This document shows, piece by piece, positions 7,820 through 15,283 of a stretch of DNA of 64,000 nt. A program made the translations under genes and the position numbers. The stretch's first letter is position 1. Every line of letters begins with the position of its first letter. Location: positions 124,001 to 188,000 of the forward strand of contig CBDFHC010000004.1 of NCBI GenBank assembly GCA_965247585.1, written 5' to 3'. The notes under the pieces are model-generated. The model was given only the letters and a program-made list of their open reading frames with translations, was not told where the DNA came from and did no database searches. The stretch is from CBDFHC01 sp965247585 (lineage in GTDB: Bacteria > Chloroflexota > Dehalococcoidia > Lucifugimonadales > GCA-2712585).

Positions 7820-9178
7820 CTACTTTTGGACGAGGAGGTCATAGGCGAGGGAGAGCATGATCTTGGTGCTGCTGAAGAGGCTCTTGATGTCTATGGACTC
7901 GTCTGTGCCGTGGTACTTGGTGAGGTTGAGGTCGTCCTCGGGGTGGAAGCCGTTGTAGCCGTACACCAGCATGCCTTTGGGGCGAAGGAGGCGTGAATCG
8001 GTGAAGCCGGTGCTGAGGGAGGGGACGAAGTTCAGGTCGTCACGGCCGAGGCTGACGCGGGTGGCCTCTTTCAGCGCTTCGGCGAACTCGTTCTCGTAGG
8101 GCGAGCTGTTGGAGACGGACATGTAATCAATCTCAACGTCCAAGCCCTCCACGCCGGAGAAGAGATCTTCGAGTTGCCCGCGGAGGTAAGCGTCGTCCTG
8201 GTGGGGGAGGGTTCGAACATCGCATACGAGCTCAATGGTCTCGGGGACGCTGTTGGATTTGATGCCGCCGTGGATGATGGTGGGGGTGAGGGTCATGCGA
8301 GAGAGGGAACGCAGGAAGGTGGCAACCTGGCGGTTTTTGGGCTCCACGTCCGCGATGATCTGGTCAATGTTCTCCGGGGTGGCCACGTCCTCGATGGCGA
8401 GGGTGGGCAGGTGCTGGAATAGAGACGCCGAGGTGTCCCGGGTGGCGTCGTATCCCTCGATGCGCTTGAGGACCTCAGCTAGGCGGTAGCTGGCGTTGAT
8501 ACCGAGCCAGGGTGTGGAGGCGTGGGCACTGGTGCCCGTGACGGTGACCTTAACTTCCAGACGCCCTTTCTCGCCCACGCCGACGATGTAGGTGGTGGTG
8601 CCGGCGATGTTGAAGAAGGTGCCGCCGCCCTCGTTGACGGCGTAAGGAGCCTGGATCTTCTCGAAGTGGTTGTCCGCCAGCCAGCCGAAGCCGTAGCGTC
8701 CGCCGTGCTCCTCGTCGGCGCCGGCGCAGAGGACCAAGTCGTCGGTGAAGGGGATGTTGTTCTGCTTAAGGATTCGGGTGGCCATCATCTGGGCGGTCAT
8801 GAGGCCCTTGCAATCGGCGGCGCCGCGGCCGTAGATGCGGCCGCCGGAGATTTCCGCGCCGAAGGGCGGGTGGCTCCACTTGGTCTCGTCCTCGACAGGT
8901 ACGACGTCGGTGTGGGACATGAAGAGGAGCTTGGCGGTGCCGGAGGCGCCGGCAATTCGGGCGATGAGGTTGCCGCGGTTGGGAGCGGACTCCAGGATCT
9001 CGGAGATGATGCCGTCCTGGGCCAGCCAGTCGCGTGCGTACTCGCAGACGGGGGTTTCGTCGCCGGTGGGCATGTAGCCGGTGTTGACGGAAGGGATGCG
9101 GACCAGGTCACGGTGAAGGGCAATAAGGTCCTCGCCCTGGGCGTCTACCTGGGCCAGAAGGTCGTCTAACTGAGCCAT
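7820..9178 (-). CDS. M20 family metallopeptidase (dipeptidase/deacylase type)
   Basis: The 452-residue protein has all M20 zinc-site elements: SHTDVVP (His and catalytic Asp), GRGAADCKG (bridging Asp), GADEEHGG (catalytic and metal Glu), a central dimerisation domain with GTSAHASTPWLG near residue 225, and the C-terminal His in KYHGTDESIDI. It ends with SLAYDLL, as in CPG2/ArgE-type members. The start ATG at 9178 follows AAAGGCG. It probably removes an acyl or aminoacyl group from a peptide-like or N-acylated substrate in the cytoplasm. It is transcribed alone, convergent with the FAH gene. Confidence 0.92.
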   Translation of the reverse strand: MAQLDDLLAQVDAQGEDLIALHRDLVRIPSVNTGYMPTGDETPVCEYARDWLAQDGIISEILESAPNRGNLIARIAGASGTAKLLFMSHTDVVPVEDETKWSHPPFGAEISGGRIYGRGAADCKGLMTAQMMATRILKQNNIPFTDDLVLCAGADEEHGGRYGFGWLADNHFEKIQAPYAVNEGGGTFFNIAGTTTYIVGVGEKGRLEVKVTVTGTSAHASTPWLGINASYRLAEVLKRIEGYDATRDTSASLFQHLPTLAIEDVATPENIDQIIADVEPKNRQVATFLRSLSRMTLTPTIIHGGIKSNSVPETIELVCDVRTLPHQDDAYLRGQLEDLFSGVEGLDVEIDYMSVSNSSPYENEFAEALKEATRVSLGRDDLNFVPSLSTGFTDSRLLRPKGMLVYGYNGFHPEDDLNLTKYHGTDESIDIKSLFSSTKIMLSLAYDLLVQK

Positions 9179-9325
9179 TTATGTTCGCCTTTCTGATGCG
9201 GAGAGTCGGGGGCTAGTATGCGTAAAGGGGGGAGGGTTGTCCAGGGAGGAAGGTGGGAGGTAGGGGGTGGGCAGCTTTCGATGAGGGTTGCGTTTCAGTG
9301 GAGGGTCAACGCACCCCCTCTCTGA

Positions 9326-9349
9326 CTCTCCCCCTCGATAGGGGGAGAG
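9326..9349. repeat. Intergenic palindrome, type D
   Basis: CTCTCCCCCT, loop CGAT, AGGGGGAGAG: a perfect 10-bp stem. Related palindromes lie near 47610 and 57191, each close to an ATTTTCG motif. There is no T tract, so terminator function is uncertain. Confidence 0.6.
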
Positions 9350-9355
9350 GAAATT

Positions 9356-9523
9356 GTGGATTTTCGGGGTGATTGGCCATGAGGATGGGCATGGCCTCAA
9401 CGAAGGATTGGAAATCGAAGCTTGGTGGTGCCCACCATCCCGCCCAGGAAGGTTTTAAACAACGATTCCTGAGGGGCACCCTCAGACTCCCGGCAGGGAA
9501 CCCAGGTTCCCTGCATCCTCCTG
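9356..9523 (+). repeat. Dispersed double-hairpin repeat, near full length
   Basis: It runs from ATTTTCGGGG through the ATGGCCTCAACGAAGGATTG and GGTTGGTGG-like modules to hairpin 1 (CTGAGGG-GCA-CCCTCAG, 9469-9485) and hairpin 2 (GCAGGGAACC/GGTTCCCTGC). It lies between the M20 gene start and the end of the TPR gene. Confidence 0.8.
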
Positions 9524-9623
9524 AATGGCCTGACCACAAAAGCTGATCCACCACATTCCCCCGGGGATTAGACAGAACCGTGCCGGGCTGGTAGTTAGTC
9601 GCGGATTATGTGCTGGGCGGGGG

Positions 9624-10364
9624 TCAGTGTTTGTGTGGGGGGCCCTGGTCTCGATGGAGGAGGTTGAGGTTGTAGGAGGCTTTTTGGCCGGCTTCGAAGC
9701 CTTCGGCGGTGTTACTGAGCTGGCCAAGCTCCGCGGCGGCGCGGTAGGCGCGCTCCGCGCCCTCGAAGTCATCAGCGCGACTGAGGAGGAGGCCCAGGCC
9801 GAAGGCGGCTTTGGCGGCGGCCTCGCGGCCCGCGCCGGAGCCGCTGGCGGTACCGAGCTCGACGCCAAAACGGTAGGCCTGAGGAGCTTTGTCGGGTTGA
9901 CCGGCGTCCTCCAACAGAAGGCCGAGGTTGAAAGCGGCGGAGGCGGCGGCCTCGCGGCCGACCTGGGTCTGGCTTTGGCGGCCCAGTTCCAGGGCGTCCA
10001 GGTAGGCCTGGATGATGGCGCTGGTGTCCCCGGCGTCGGCGGCCAGGGCGGCGAGGTTAAAGGCGGCCTGGGCGCCGACTTCCAACCCCTGGGGGGTGCG
10101 GCTGCGCCGCGCCAAATCTTGGGCGTTTCGATAGGAGGCGCGTTCGAACCCGGCTATGGGAGAGCCAGTTTGCATTAAAGCCAAGGCGAAGGCGGCCTTG
10201 GTGGCGGCCTCCAGCTCCAGGGGTTCGCCGCTGGAGCTGCCGAGCTCCACGGCGCGGCGGTAGGCGCGTTTCGCGGCGCCGTCGTCACCGGCTTCGTTGA
10301 GCCGAACCGCGGAATCGAAGGCGGCCTGGGCGGTGGGGTTGGGGTCTTGGAGGGATTCAGTCAT
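9624..10364 (-). CDS. Tetratricopeptide/Sel1-like repeat protein
   Basis: The 246-residue cytoplasmic protein is built of about six helical-hairpin repeats of 37-38 residues. Each has a core such as AAFNLALLLED..AGQ, followed by AYRxAVELG. Alanine-rich helices and conserved Tyr, Gly and Leu positions match TPR solenoids, usually protein-interaction scaffolds. The reading frame is open upstream to 10532, but that part translates the dispersed repeat; I place the start at ATG 10364 (MTESLQDP). No good ribosome site is seen, and the start codon itself lies in the outer module of the repeat. It is alone on its strand, and its partner is unknown. Confidence 0.75.
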   Translation of the reverse strand: MTESLQDPNPTAQAAFDSAVRLNEAGDDGAAKRAYRRAVELGSSSGEPLELEAATKAAFALALMQTGSPIAGFERASYRNAQDLARRSRTPQGLEVGAQAAFNLAALAADAGDTSAIIQAYLDALELGRQSQTQVGREAAASAAFNLGLLLEDAGQPDKAPQAYRFGVELGTASGSGAGREAAAKAAFGLGLLLSRADDFEGAERAYRAAAELGQLSNTAEGFEAGQKASYNLNLLHRDQGPPHKH

Positions 10365-10506
10365 TGCGATTGGTATGGCCTCCACAGGGGACTGAGAATC
10401 ATAGGTTGGTGGTTCCCACCATCCCGCCCAGGAAGGTTTTAAAAAACGATTTCTGAGGGACACCCTCAGACTCCCGGCAGGGAACCCAGGTTCCCTGCAC
10501 CCTCCC
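10355..10506 (+). repeat. Dispersed double-hairpin repeat, near full length
   Basis: It runs from CAGTCATTGCGATTGGTATG through GGTTGGTGGTTCCCACC to hairpin 1 (10453-10469) and a perfect hairpin 2 (GCAGGGAACC 10477-10486, loop CA, GGTTCCCTGC 10489-10498). Its left module contains the start codon of the TPR gene. The remaining bases to 10678 show no feature beyond the ribosome site of the next gene. Confidence 0.88.
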
Positions 10507-10678
10507 GCGCGGTCGTTACTGATCGCGCGCATAAGCGGCCCAGCTCAAGGGTCAGTCTACCGCCAACGTGGGACGGTAACAACGGTGACGTTTGAAAAGA
10601 CGATGGGTTTCTCGACAAGGTCAGGGCCCGGTGATACGCTGCGCAGCGCTTCGAAAGGAAATTTTGGAGGGCTTGACG

Positions 10679-11149
10679 ATGACAATGGAAGATATGGCCC
10701 GCAGGTTGCAGGCGTTGGAGGACGTGGAGGCGGTCAAGGGGTTGAAGGCGCGGTATTGCACCCTTTGCGACGCACCGTTCGACGCGGATGCGCTGGCGGA
10801 GCTGTTCACGGAGGACGCGGTGTGGGAGGCGGACGGCGTAGGGAGATTCGAGGGGAGAGAAGCGGTCCGTGGCTTCTTTAAGAACATCACGGAGCGGTTG
10901 ACCTTCGCGGTGCATTACGTGATGAACCCGGTGATTGACGTGGAGGGGGACACGGCGCGGGGTTCATGGTACCTGTGGGAGCCGGGGACGGTGAGGGGGC
11001 AAAACGCCATCTGGATTTCAGGTAGCTACCAGGACGAGTACCAGAGGGTGGACGGACGGTGGCAGTTCAAGAACGTGCACCTGAGCTGGTTCTTCCGGGC
11101 GTCTATAGAGGATGGTTGGGCAAAGGAACGGATGGCGAATTTCGACTAG
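10679..11149 (+). CDS. SnoaL-like / nuclear transport factor 2 fold protein
   Basis: The 156-residue protein starts at ATG 10679, eight bases after TTGGAGGG; an upstream in-frame ATG at 10592 has no such site. The pattern is an N-terminal helix with LKARYCTLCDAPFDADALAELFTEDAVWE, then GREAVRGFFKNI, HYVMNPVIDVEGDTARGSWYL, and a last strand RWQFKNVHL. This is the cone-shaped alpha+beta SnoaL-like fold used by small dehydratases, isomerases and cyclases. Asp and Tyr positions in the pocket are compatible with catalysis, but no specific reaction follows from the sequence. Confidence 0.8.
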   Translation: MTMEDMARRLQALEDVEAVKGLKARYCTLCDAPFDADALAELFTEDAVWEADGVGRFEGREAVRGFFKNITERLTFAVHYVMNPVIDVEGDTARGSWYLWEPGTVRGQNAIWISGSYQDEYQRVDGRWQFKNVHLSWFFRASIEDGWAKERMANFD

Positions 11150-11167
11150 GGATTCGAAGTGGCATTT

Positions 11168-11222
11168 CTGAGGGACACCACCAGACTTCCAGCAGAGGGG
11201 CTCTGCCCCTCTGCATTCCCCG
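11168..11222 (+). repeat. Dispersed double-hairpin repeat, right end
   Basis: Hairpin 1 is degraded (CTGAGGGACACCACCAG). Hairpin 2 is perfect but with a different stem: GCAGAGGGGC (11192-11201), loop TCT, GCCCCTCTGC (11205-11214). It lies between two convergent genes. Confidence 0.85.
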
Positions 11223-11238
11223 AGTGAAAAATGTTGGG

Positions 11239-12444
11239 TTAGGGGAGGGCGCCCTCGCGCTGGAAGACCTGGGCCAGCTTCTCCACACCCTCCCATATCT
11301 CACCCTCGCTGGGTAGGGCGAAGCAGAGGCGAAGGTAGTTGGAGGCGGCCTCGGGGTCGGCAGACCAGTCGGGGCCGGGGTTGAAGACGATGCCTTCCTT
11401 CATGGCGGGCTCGACGAGCTTTCGGGTGTCCACCTGGTCAGGGAACTTGACCCAGAGGAACATGCCGCCGCGGGGTTCCTCGAACTCCACGGAGGGGCCG
11501 AAGTGCTCACGGAGGGCGGCGGTGAGGGCGCCCAGCTTTCGACGCAGTCCGGCGCGGAGGTCATCCATGTGCTCTTCGTAGTGGTTGGTAAAGTAGTCGC
11601 CGACGATCATCTGCTCCATGGCGCCGGTGCCGCCGTCACCCTTACAGGCAAGCAGGCGGCTCATGACGTCCCAGTTGGCGACGACGTATCCGAGGCGGAT
11701 GCCGGGGGCCAGGGACTTGGAGAAGGAGCCGATGTGGAGGACGCGGTTGGAGTCGTCCAACGAGCGGATGGCGTGCTCCCATTCGCCTTCGAAGATTAGG
11801 TCGGCGTAGCACTCGTCTTCGAAGATGGGGACGCCGTAGGCCTCGCTGAGGCGAAGCATTTCCCGGCGGCGGTCCATGCTCATGACGGTGCCGGTGGGGT
11901 TCTGGAGGGTGGGGATGGTGTAGATGTACTTGGGCCGGATGCCCTTACCCTTGAGGTCGTCCAGGGCGCGCTCCAACTGGTCCATGCGCATCCCATCGTG
12001 GTCGACGTCCAGGCCGACCATGTTGACGTTGAGCCGGCGCAGGCCGCTGAGAACGCCAGCGTAGCAGAAGTTCTCCAGGATGACGGTATCGCCTTCTTCG
12101 ACCAGAACGTTGTTTATCAGATTGATGCCCTGACCGGAGCCGGAGGTGATTAGCACCTCGTCAGTGGTGACGTGGACGCCGCGATGGGTGGCCAGCTTGT
12201 CCACCAGGAAGCGGCGAATGGGGAGGCAGCCCTGGGGACCGCCGTCGTAGGTGTACATGGAGATGTTGCGGGGGTCGCCGCGGAACACGTTGGCGGCGGA
12301 CTCGATGAACAGTTCCATGGGCTGAAGCTCGGGGTCGCTGTGGCCGCCGACGAAGTTGTACTTGGGGTGACCGCCCCAGCGTCCGGCGGGAGCTGGTATG
12401 TCTTTGGCGAAGAGAGTGGAATAGTCCAGGCCTGCACCGGCCAT
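11239..12444 (-). CDS. PLP-dependent aminotransferase (class I/II, MocR/2-aminoadipate type)
   Basis: The 401-residue protein starts at ATG 12444, preceded by GGAGGATC; the longer frame to 12492 has no ribosome site. Fold type I features are in order: DEVLITSGSGQGINLI near residue 95, the YTIPTLQNPTG cofactor and substrate segment with Asn near 190, FEDECYADLIFEG, and GSFSKSLAPGIRLGYVVA, where the lysine forms the Schiff base. The C-terminal arginine region ASNYLRLCFA binds the substrate carboxylate. Closest in style to LysN/aminoadipate transaminases without the N-terminal regulator domain. It transfers amino groups between an amino acid and a 2-oxo acid. Confidence 0.9.
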   Translation of the reverse strand: MAGAGLDYSTLFAKDIPAPAGRWGGHPKYNFVGGHSDPELQPMELFIESAANVFRGDPRNISMYTYDGGPQGCLPIRRFLVDKLATHRGVHVTTDEVLITSGSGQGINLINNVLVEEGDTVILENFCYAGVLSGLRRLNVNMVGLDVDHDGMRMDQLERALDDLKGKGIRPKYIYTIPTLQNPTGTVMSMDRRREMLRLSEAYGVPIFEDECYADLIFEGEWEHAIRSLDDSNRVLHIGSFSKSLAPGIRLGYVVANWDVMSRLLACKGDGGTGAMEQMIVGDYFTNHYEEHMDDLRAGLRRKLGALTAALREHFGPSVEFEEPRGGMFLWVKFPDQVDTRKLVEPAMKEGIVFNPGPDWSADPEAASNYLRLCFALPSEGEIWEGVEKLAQVFQREGALP

Positions 12445-12491
12445 AGCTGATCCTCCGAAGGGATTTAGAGTGGTTTGCCGGCCGGAAACCA

Positions 12492-12545
12492 CGGCGCAGC
12501 GGCGTTCAACATACTACCACCGTGGCAATGGAGTGTCGAACGAGG
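12492..12545. repeat. 54-bp direct repeat, left copy, flanking the toxin-antitoxin island
   Basis: It is identical to 13975-14028 at 52 of 54 positions (differences near the left end). The core reads CAACATACTACCACCGTGGC. The two copies are 1483 bp apart and enclose HigBA and the Phd-type module. They could be attachment sites, a long target duplication, or the endpoints of a recombination-mediated insertion. Confidence 0.8.
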
Positions 12546-12597
12546 CGGGAACCTGTGGGTTCCAGGATGGAGGGTTCGAATCCCTTGTGGCGGGCCA
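12546..12597 (+). other. tRNA 3'-half-like segment
   Basis: It contains a T-arm look-alike (GAGGG, loop TTCGAAT, CCCTT at 12570-12586), then seven bases, a G and CCA at 12595-12597. GGAAC/GTTCC could pair as an anticodon stem but leaves a six-base loop. No matching acceptor 5' strand or D-arm is present. It is a possible tRNA remnant at an integration point, not a functional tRNA gene. Confidence 0.3.
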
Positions 12598-12650
12598 TCG
12601 CATACAGAAACGAGAAGTTTCGAATTCAGCTTGAGTTTGTGTGGGAGCCC

Positions 12651-12679
12651 TTGACAAGGTGGACCGAGTCGACTATTAT
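12651..12679 (+). promoter_or_regulatory. Promoter of the higBA operon
   Basis: A consensus -35 TTGACA (12651-12656), a spacer of exactly 17 bases, and -10 TATTAT (12674-12679). It is the best sigma-70-type promoter in the window. The predicted start of transcription is near 12686, inside the palindrome that follows. Confidence 0.85.
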
Positions 12680-12695
12680 ACACCTATCAGGTGTA
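12679..12695. promoter_or_regulatory. Probable HigA operator palindrome
   Basis: TACACCT-ATC-AGGTGTA is a perfect 7-bp inverted repeat that overlaps the end of the -10 box and the expected transcription start. HigA-type antitoxins repress their own promoter by binding such palindromes, so autoregulation is likely; the site assignment is inference from position and symmetry. Confidence 0.75.
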
Positions 12696-12698
12696 TGG

Positions 12699-12995
12699 CT
12701 GGACATTGAGTTCGCAACGACTCGCTTAGCCACGGCAAGCCGGAGCCTATCAGAGGCCTCCCAGCTCTTCGGTGTCCCTATAGGGCGGAAATATATTCAA
12801 CGGCTGGCAGTCTTCCGAGCAGCAGACAAATTTGCCGAACTCTATGGACACCGGGCTCTGCGCCTGCATCCCTTGAAAGGTAACCGTGCCGGGCAATATG
12901 CGATGACTCTTACTGGCAATTATCGGCTTATCATTGAAAGGACCAGCGAGGACGAAGTCCGAGTCCTGGTCGTGGAGGATTACCATGGCGACTAG
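12699..12995 (+). CDS. higB: HigB-type toxin (RelE superfamily mRNA interferase)
   Basis: The 98-residue protein matches HigB along its length: LDIEFATTRLATA at the start, PIGRKYIQRLAVFRAADKFAEL, LHPLKGNRAGQYAMTL, then YRLIIERTS and the C-terminal VLVVEDYHGD. These toxins cut translated mRNA on the ribosome. The frame is open upstream to ATG 12522, but that region lies before the promoter. Downstream of the promoter the only in-frame candidate that gives the family-standard (M)DIEF start is CTG 12699; no ATG, GTG or TTG exists there. Either a CTG start is used or the toxin start has been lost. The gene overlaps higA by 11 bases. Toxin-first order is typical of HigBA. Confidence 0.85.
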   Translation: MDIEFATTRLATASRSLSEASQLFGVPIGRKYIQRLAVFRAADKFAELYGHRALRLHPLKGNRAGQYAMTLTGNYRLIIERTSEDEVRVLVVEDYHGD

Positions 12996-13272
12996 GACGG
13001 ATGCTTACCCTGACATTGCTATTCCCCCTGGCGAGTACCTCTTGGAGGAGATCAAGGCACGTGGCGTCTCGCAGAAGGAGTTGGCCGGGCGCATGCAACG
13101 GCCAGTGAACGCCATTAACGAGATCATCAACGGGAAAAAGGGGATTACCGCCGAGACTGCATTGCAGCTTGAGCTGGCGATGCCAGAGATCACAGCCCGG
13201 TTCTGGCTGAACCTGGAGACCGACTACCAGCTTACCAAGGCCTTGATAAAGCGCCGCGTTCAAGCCGAGTAG
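12985..13272 (+). CDS. higA: HigA family antitoxin (XRE-type HTH)
   Basis: The 95-residue protein starts at ATG 12985 inside the end of higB, with GGAGG eight bases before it, so translation is coupled. It has the HigA layout: IPPGEYLLEEIKARGVSQKELAGRM (helix-turn-helix), a recognition-helix region NAINEIINGKKGITAETALQL, then ARFWLNLETDYQL at the dimer interface. It should bind and neutralise HigB and repress the operon at the palindrome 12679-12695. The C-terminal tail KALIKRRVQAE is basic. It is complete and appears functional. Confidence 0.92.
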   Translation: MATRTDAYPDIAIPPGEYLLEEIKARGVSQKELAGRMQRPVNAINEIINGKKGITAETALQLELAMPEITARFWLNLETDYQLTKALIKRRVQAE

Positions 13273-13405
13273 CAATCCTCTCTCCATCCCCGGCATATCT
13301 TTCAAAAACGGCTACAATGCTGGGCCAACCTGTACAGGAGCCAGGACTTTTGAACTCTCCCTACGGCTCTCTGCTTGGCTTGAGTCGGACTCGAACTCTC
13401 TGAAG

Positions 13406-13567
13406 CCCGGCCCGGTCCCAAACTGGAACCACCGAATGGATAGGGCCTTGTACAGGGTTATCGCAGAGGAGCAACAGGTGCTGGCATACCTGGTGGGCAT
13501 CAGAAAGGAAGGCAGCCGGCGGGACGTATACGTCCTGGCAGAGCGGCTAGTGCGAAGAGGTCTGAAA
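13406..13567 (+). pseudogene. C-terminal remnant of a RelE/ParE-like toxin
   Basis: In the same frame as the following antitoxin, the residues DRALYRVIAEEQQVLAYLVG, then IRKEGSRRDVYVLAERLVRRGLK resemble the last third of RelE/ParE toxins: the YRV strand, the VGIRKE segment and the DVY helix near the end. Upstream the frame has no start or toxin-like N-terminus, only low-complexity codons. The missing stop joins it to the antitoxin. Assignment rests on short motif similarity only. Confidence 0.4.
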
Positions 13568-13852
13568 ATGAGCACATCGCAAGAGACAGAAGAGATGTGC
13601 ATGGTCAACGCCCGGCGAGAGCTAACCAAGCTGCCTGAGAGACTGGCGGTCCAACCAGCCACGGTGGCTGTCACCCGCAGAGGAAAGCCGGTGCTAGCTA
13701 TCATGACCTGGGAGGACTACGAGGCGGTCCTAGAAACGCTGGATATACTCAGCGACGAAGATGCCTCACAACAGCTAAGGCAGAGCATCCGGGAGGTCAA
13801 GGAAGGTATTACGATCCCCTGGGAGAAGGCCAAGGCGGGCCTGGGCGCCTAG
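13568..13852 (+). CDS. Phd/YefM-type antitoxin
   Basis: The 94-residue protein has the Phd/YefM pattern: an N-terminal NARRELTKLPERLAVQ (the family N-A-R-x-x-L segment), VAVTRRGKPVLAIMTWEDYEAV with the conserved R-x-G-x-P-V-A and Y-E-A motifs, then a C-terminal acidic helix for toxin binding. I chose ATG 13568, seven bases after GAAGAGG; the frame extends to 13436 into a toxin-like remnant. No intact partner toxin is adjacent, so it may be an orphan antitoxin left from a decayed module, or the two parts may be a genuine fusion. Confidence 0.75.
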   Translation: MSTSQETEEMCMVNARRELTKLPERLAVQPATVAVTRRGKPVLAIMTWEDYEAVLETLDILSDEDASQQLRQSIREVKEGITIPWEKAKAGLGA

Positions 13853-13974
13853 CGAAGCGGGATAGGGGTGCACCGTCTGAAACTGGGACAACTTGCGGTC
13901 CGCCTGTGGACCGTCGTCCGAAGCGGCCTGCATAATCAGATGCAGGGCTGGAGTGGCGAGCCGTGGGCGGGACC
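13853..13974. other. Non-coding segment inside the toxin-antitoxin island
   Basis: No gene. Two small inverted repeats are visible: CGGTCC/GGACCG near 13896-13913 and CCTGCAT/ATGCAGG at 13927-13946. The right 54-bp direct repeat follows immediately. Confidence 0.5.
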
Positions 13975-14028
13975 CGGCGCGGCGGCGTCCAACATACTAC
14001 CACCGTGGCAATGGAGTGTCGAACGAGG
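13975..14028. repeat. 54-bp direct repeat, right copy
   Basis: It matches 12492-12545 at 52 of 54 bases in the same orientation. Beyond the repeat the sequence differs from the left flank, which marks a sharp junction. It lies 131 bases before the amidohydrolase start. Confidence 0.8.
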
Positions 14029-14158
14029 GGGGAGGGGGCGAGATTGGGGTTCTGATTGACGGGGTTGGAGGCCAAACGTACAATTCCGGCTAAGGAGTCC
14101 TGGACGGCCCAGGGGAAAGGGGCCTCCGGACTCGACTAAAGAGATTGAGGTAAGTCCT

Positions 14159-15283
14159 ATGGCCGGCTACCGGATACTTTCTTCCGACTCGCACGTGGTG
14201 GAGCCGCCGACCCTGTGGGAGGAGCGGATAGACCCGGCGTTCAAGGAGCGCGCGCCGCGGGTGGTGCGCGAGGAGAAAACGGACCAGTGGTACGCTGACG
14301 TGGACACTAAGTTCGGGATAATGGGGCTGGCAGGGCAGGCGGGGCAGCGGTTCGAGGACCCGACCAAGCTATCACTGGACGGGCGGTTTGAGGACCTGCC
14401 GTTGGGGGGTTACGACCCGGACGCGCACGTGAAGGACATGGAACTGGACAGCGTGTACGGAGGGGTGGTGTACCCGACGCAGGCGTTTCTGGGCTACTCG
14501 ATACCGCCCAGCGACCTGGTTTCGGCGATTTTCCGAGCGTATAACGACTGGCTGGCGGACTTCTGCGCGCCGTATCCGAACCGGTTGAAGGGGATAGCGG
14601 CGCTGAATGTGGACGAAGTGAACGATGGAGTAGCAGAGCTGGAGCGGTGCGCAAATATGGGGCTGGTGGGGGCGCTGATTCCGGTGCGGCCGCTGGAGCA
14701 TGCATATGATCACCCGACGTTTTACGAGCCGTTGTGGGGGGCGGCGGAAAGGCTCCAGATGCCCCTGAGTCTCCACGTGGGCACGTTCCGGTCGAAGACG
14801 GGACAGACGGGACAGGTGGAGACGCAGCTAACCAACGTGGTGGACTTCAACAACAGGGACTCGTACATGCGAAACGCGGTGGCGGCGATGGTGCTGGGCG
14901 GGGTGTTCGACCGGTACCCGGGGTTGAAGGTTGTGGTGGCGGAGTACGAGATATCGTGGGCGCCGTATTTCATCCGCCGGATGGACGACACGTACACTGA
15001 GCGTCCGGTGGGGTTACAGGGCTACCGGTACAAGAGTGACATGCTGCCCAGCGACTTTTGGATGAACAATATGATGCTGAGCTTCCAATCGGACGACCTG
15101 GGGATACAGCTTCGGCACCTGGTGGGGGTGGAGAATTTGATGTGGGGCTCCGACTATCCTCACGCGGAGAGCACGTTTCCGAAGTCTCGGGAGATAGTGG
15201 AGCAGATACTCCAAGGGGTGCCCGAGGACGAGCAAGCGAAGATAGCGGGGACTAACTGCGCCCGCGTGTACCGGTTCAACTAG
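14159..15283 (+). CDS. Amidohydrolase 2 family metal-dependent hydrolase
   Basis: The 374-residue TIM-barrel protein is of the ACMSD-like amidohydrolase 2 family. It starts LSSDSHVVEPPTLWEERI (D-x-H metal motif and the EPP-W signature), has LSLHVGTF near residue 205 (metal His), EYEISWAPYFIRRMDD near 265, and WGSDYPHAES near 327 with the catalytic Asp. The length is normal. ATG 14159 follows TTGAGGT. Members hydrolyse or decarboxylate aromatic or cyclic acids without oxidation. It stands alone downstream of the island. The reaction is not assignable. Confidence 0.88.
   Translation: MAGYRILSSDSHVVEPPTLWEERIDPAFKERAPRVVREEKTDQWYADVDTKFGIMGLAGQAGQRFEDPTKLSLDGRFEDLPLGGYDPDAHVKDMELDSVYGGVVYPTQAFLGYSIPPSDLVSAIFRAYNDWLADFCAPYPNRLKGIAALNVDEVNDGVAELERCANMGLVGALIPVRPLEHAYDHPTFYEPLWGAAERLQMPLSLHVGTFRSKTGQTGQVETQLTNVVDFNNRDSYMRNAVAAMVLGGVFDRYPGLKVVVAEYEISWAPYFIRRMDDTYTERPVGLQGYRYKSDMLPSDFWMNNMMLSFQSDDLGIQLRHLVGVENLMWGSDYPHAESTFPKSREIVEQILQGVPEDEQAKIAGTNCARVYRFN

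Noticed and set aside
10365..10532. N-terminal extension of the TPR protein
   Set aside because: Translates the dispersed repeat (GGCREPGFPAGSLRVSL, seen at many loci); the start was moved to 10364.
12525..12597. Complete tRNA gene
   Set aside because: The T-arm-like part is present but no acceptor partner for GTGGCGG, no D-arm, and a six-base anticodon loop; kept only as a possible remnant.
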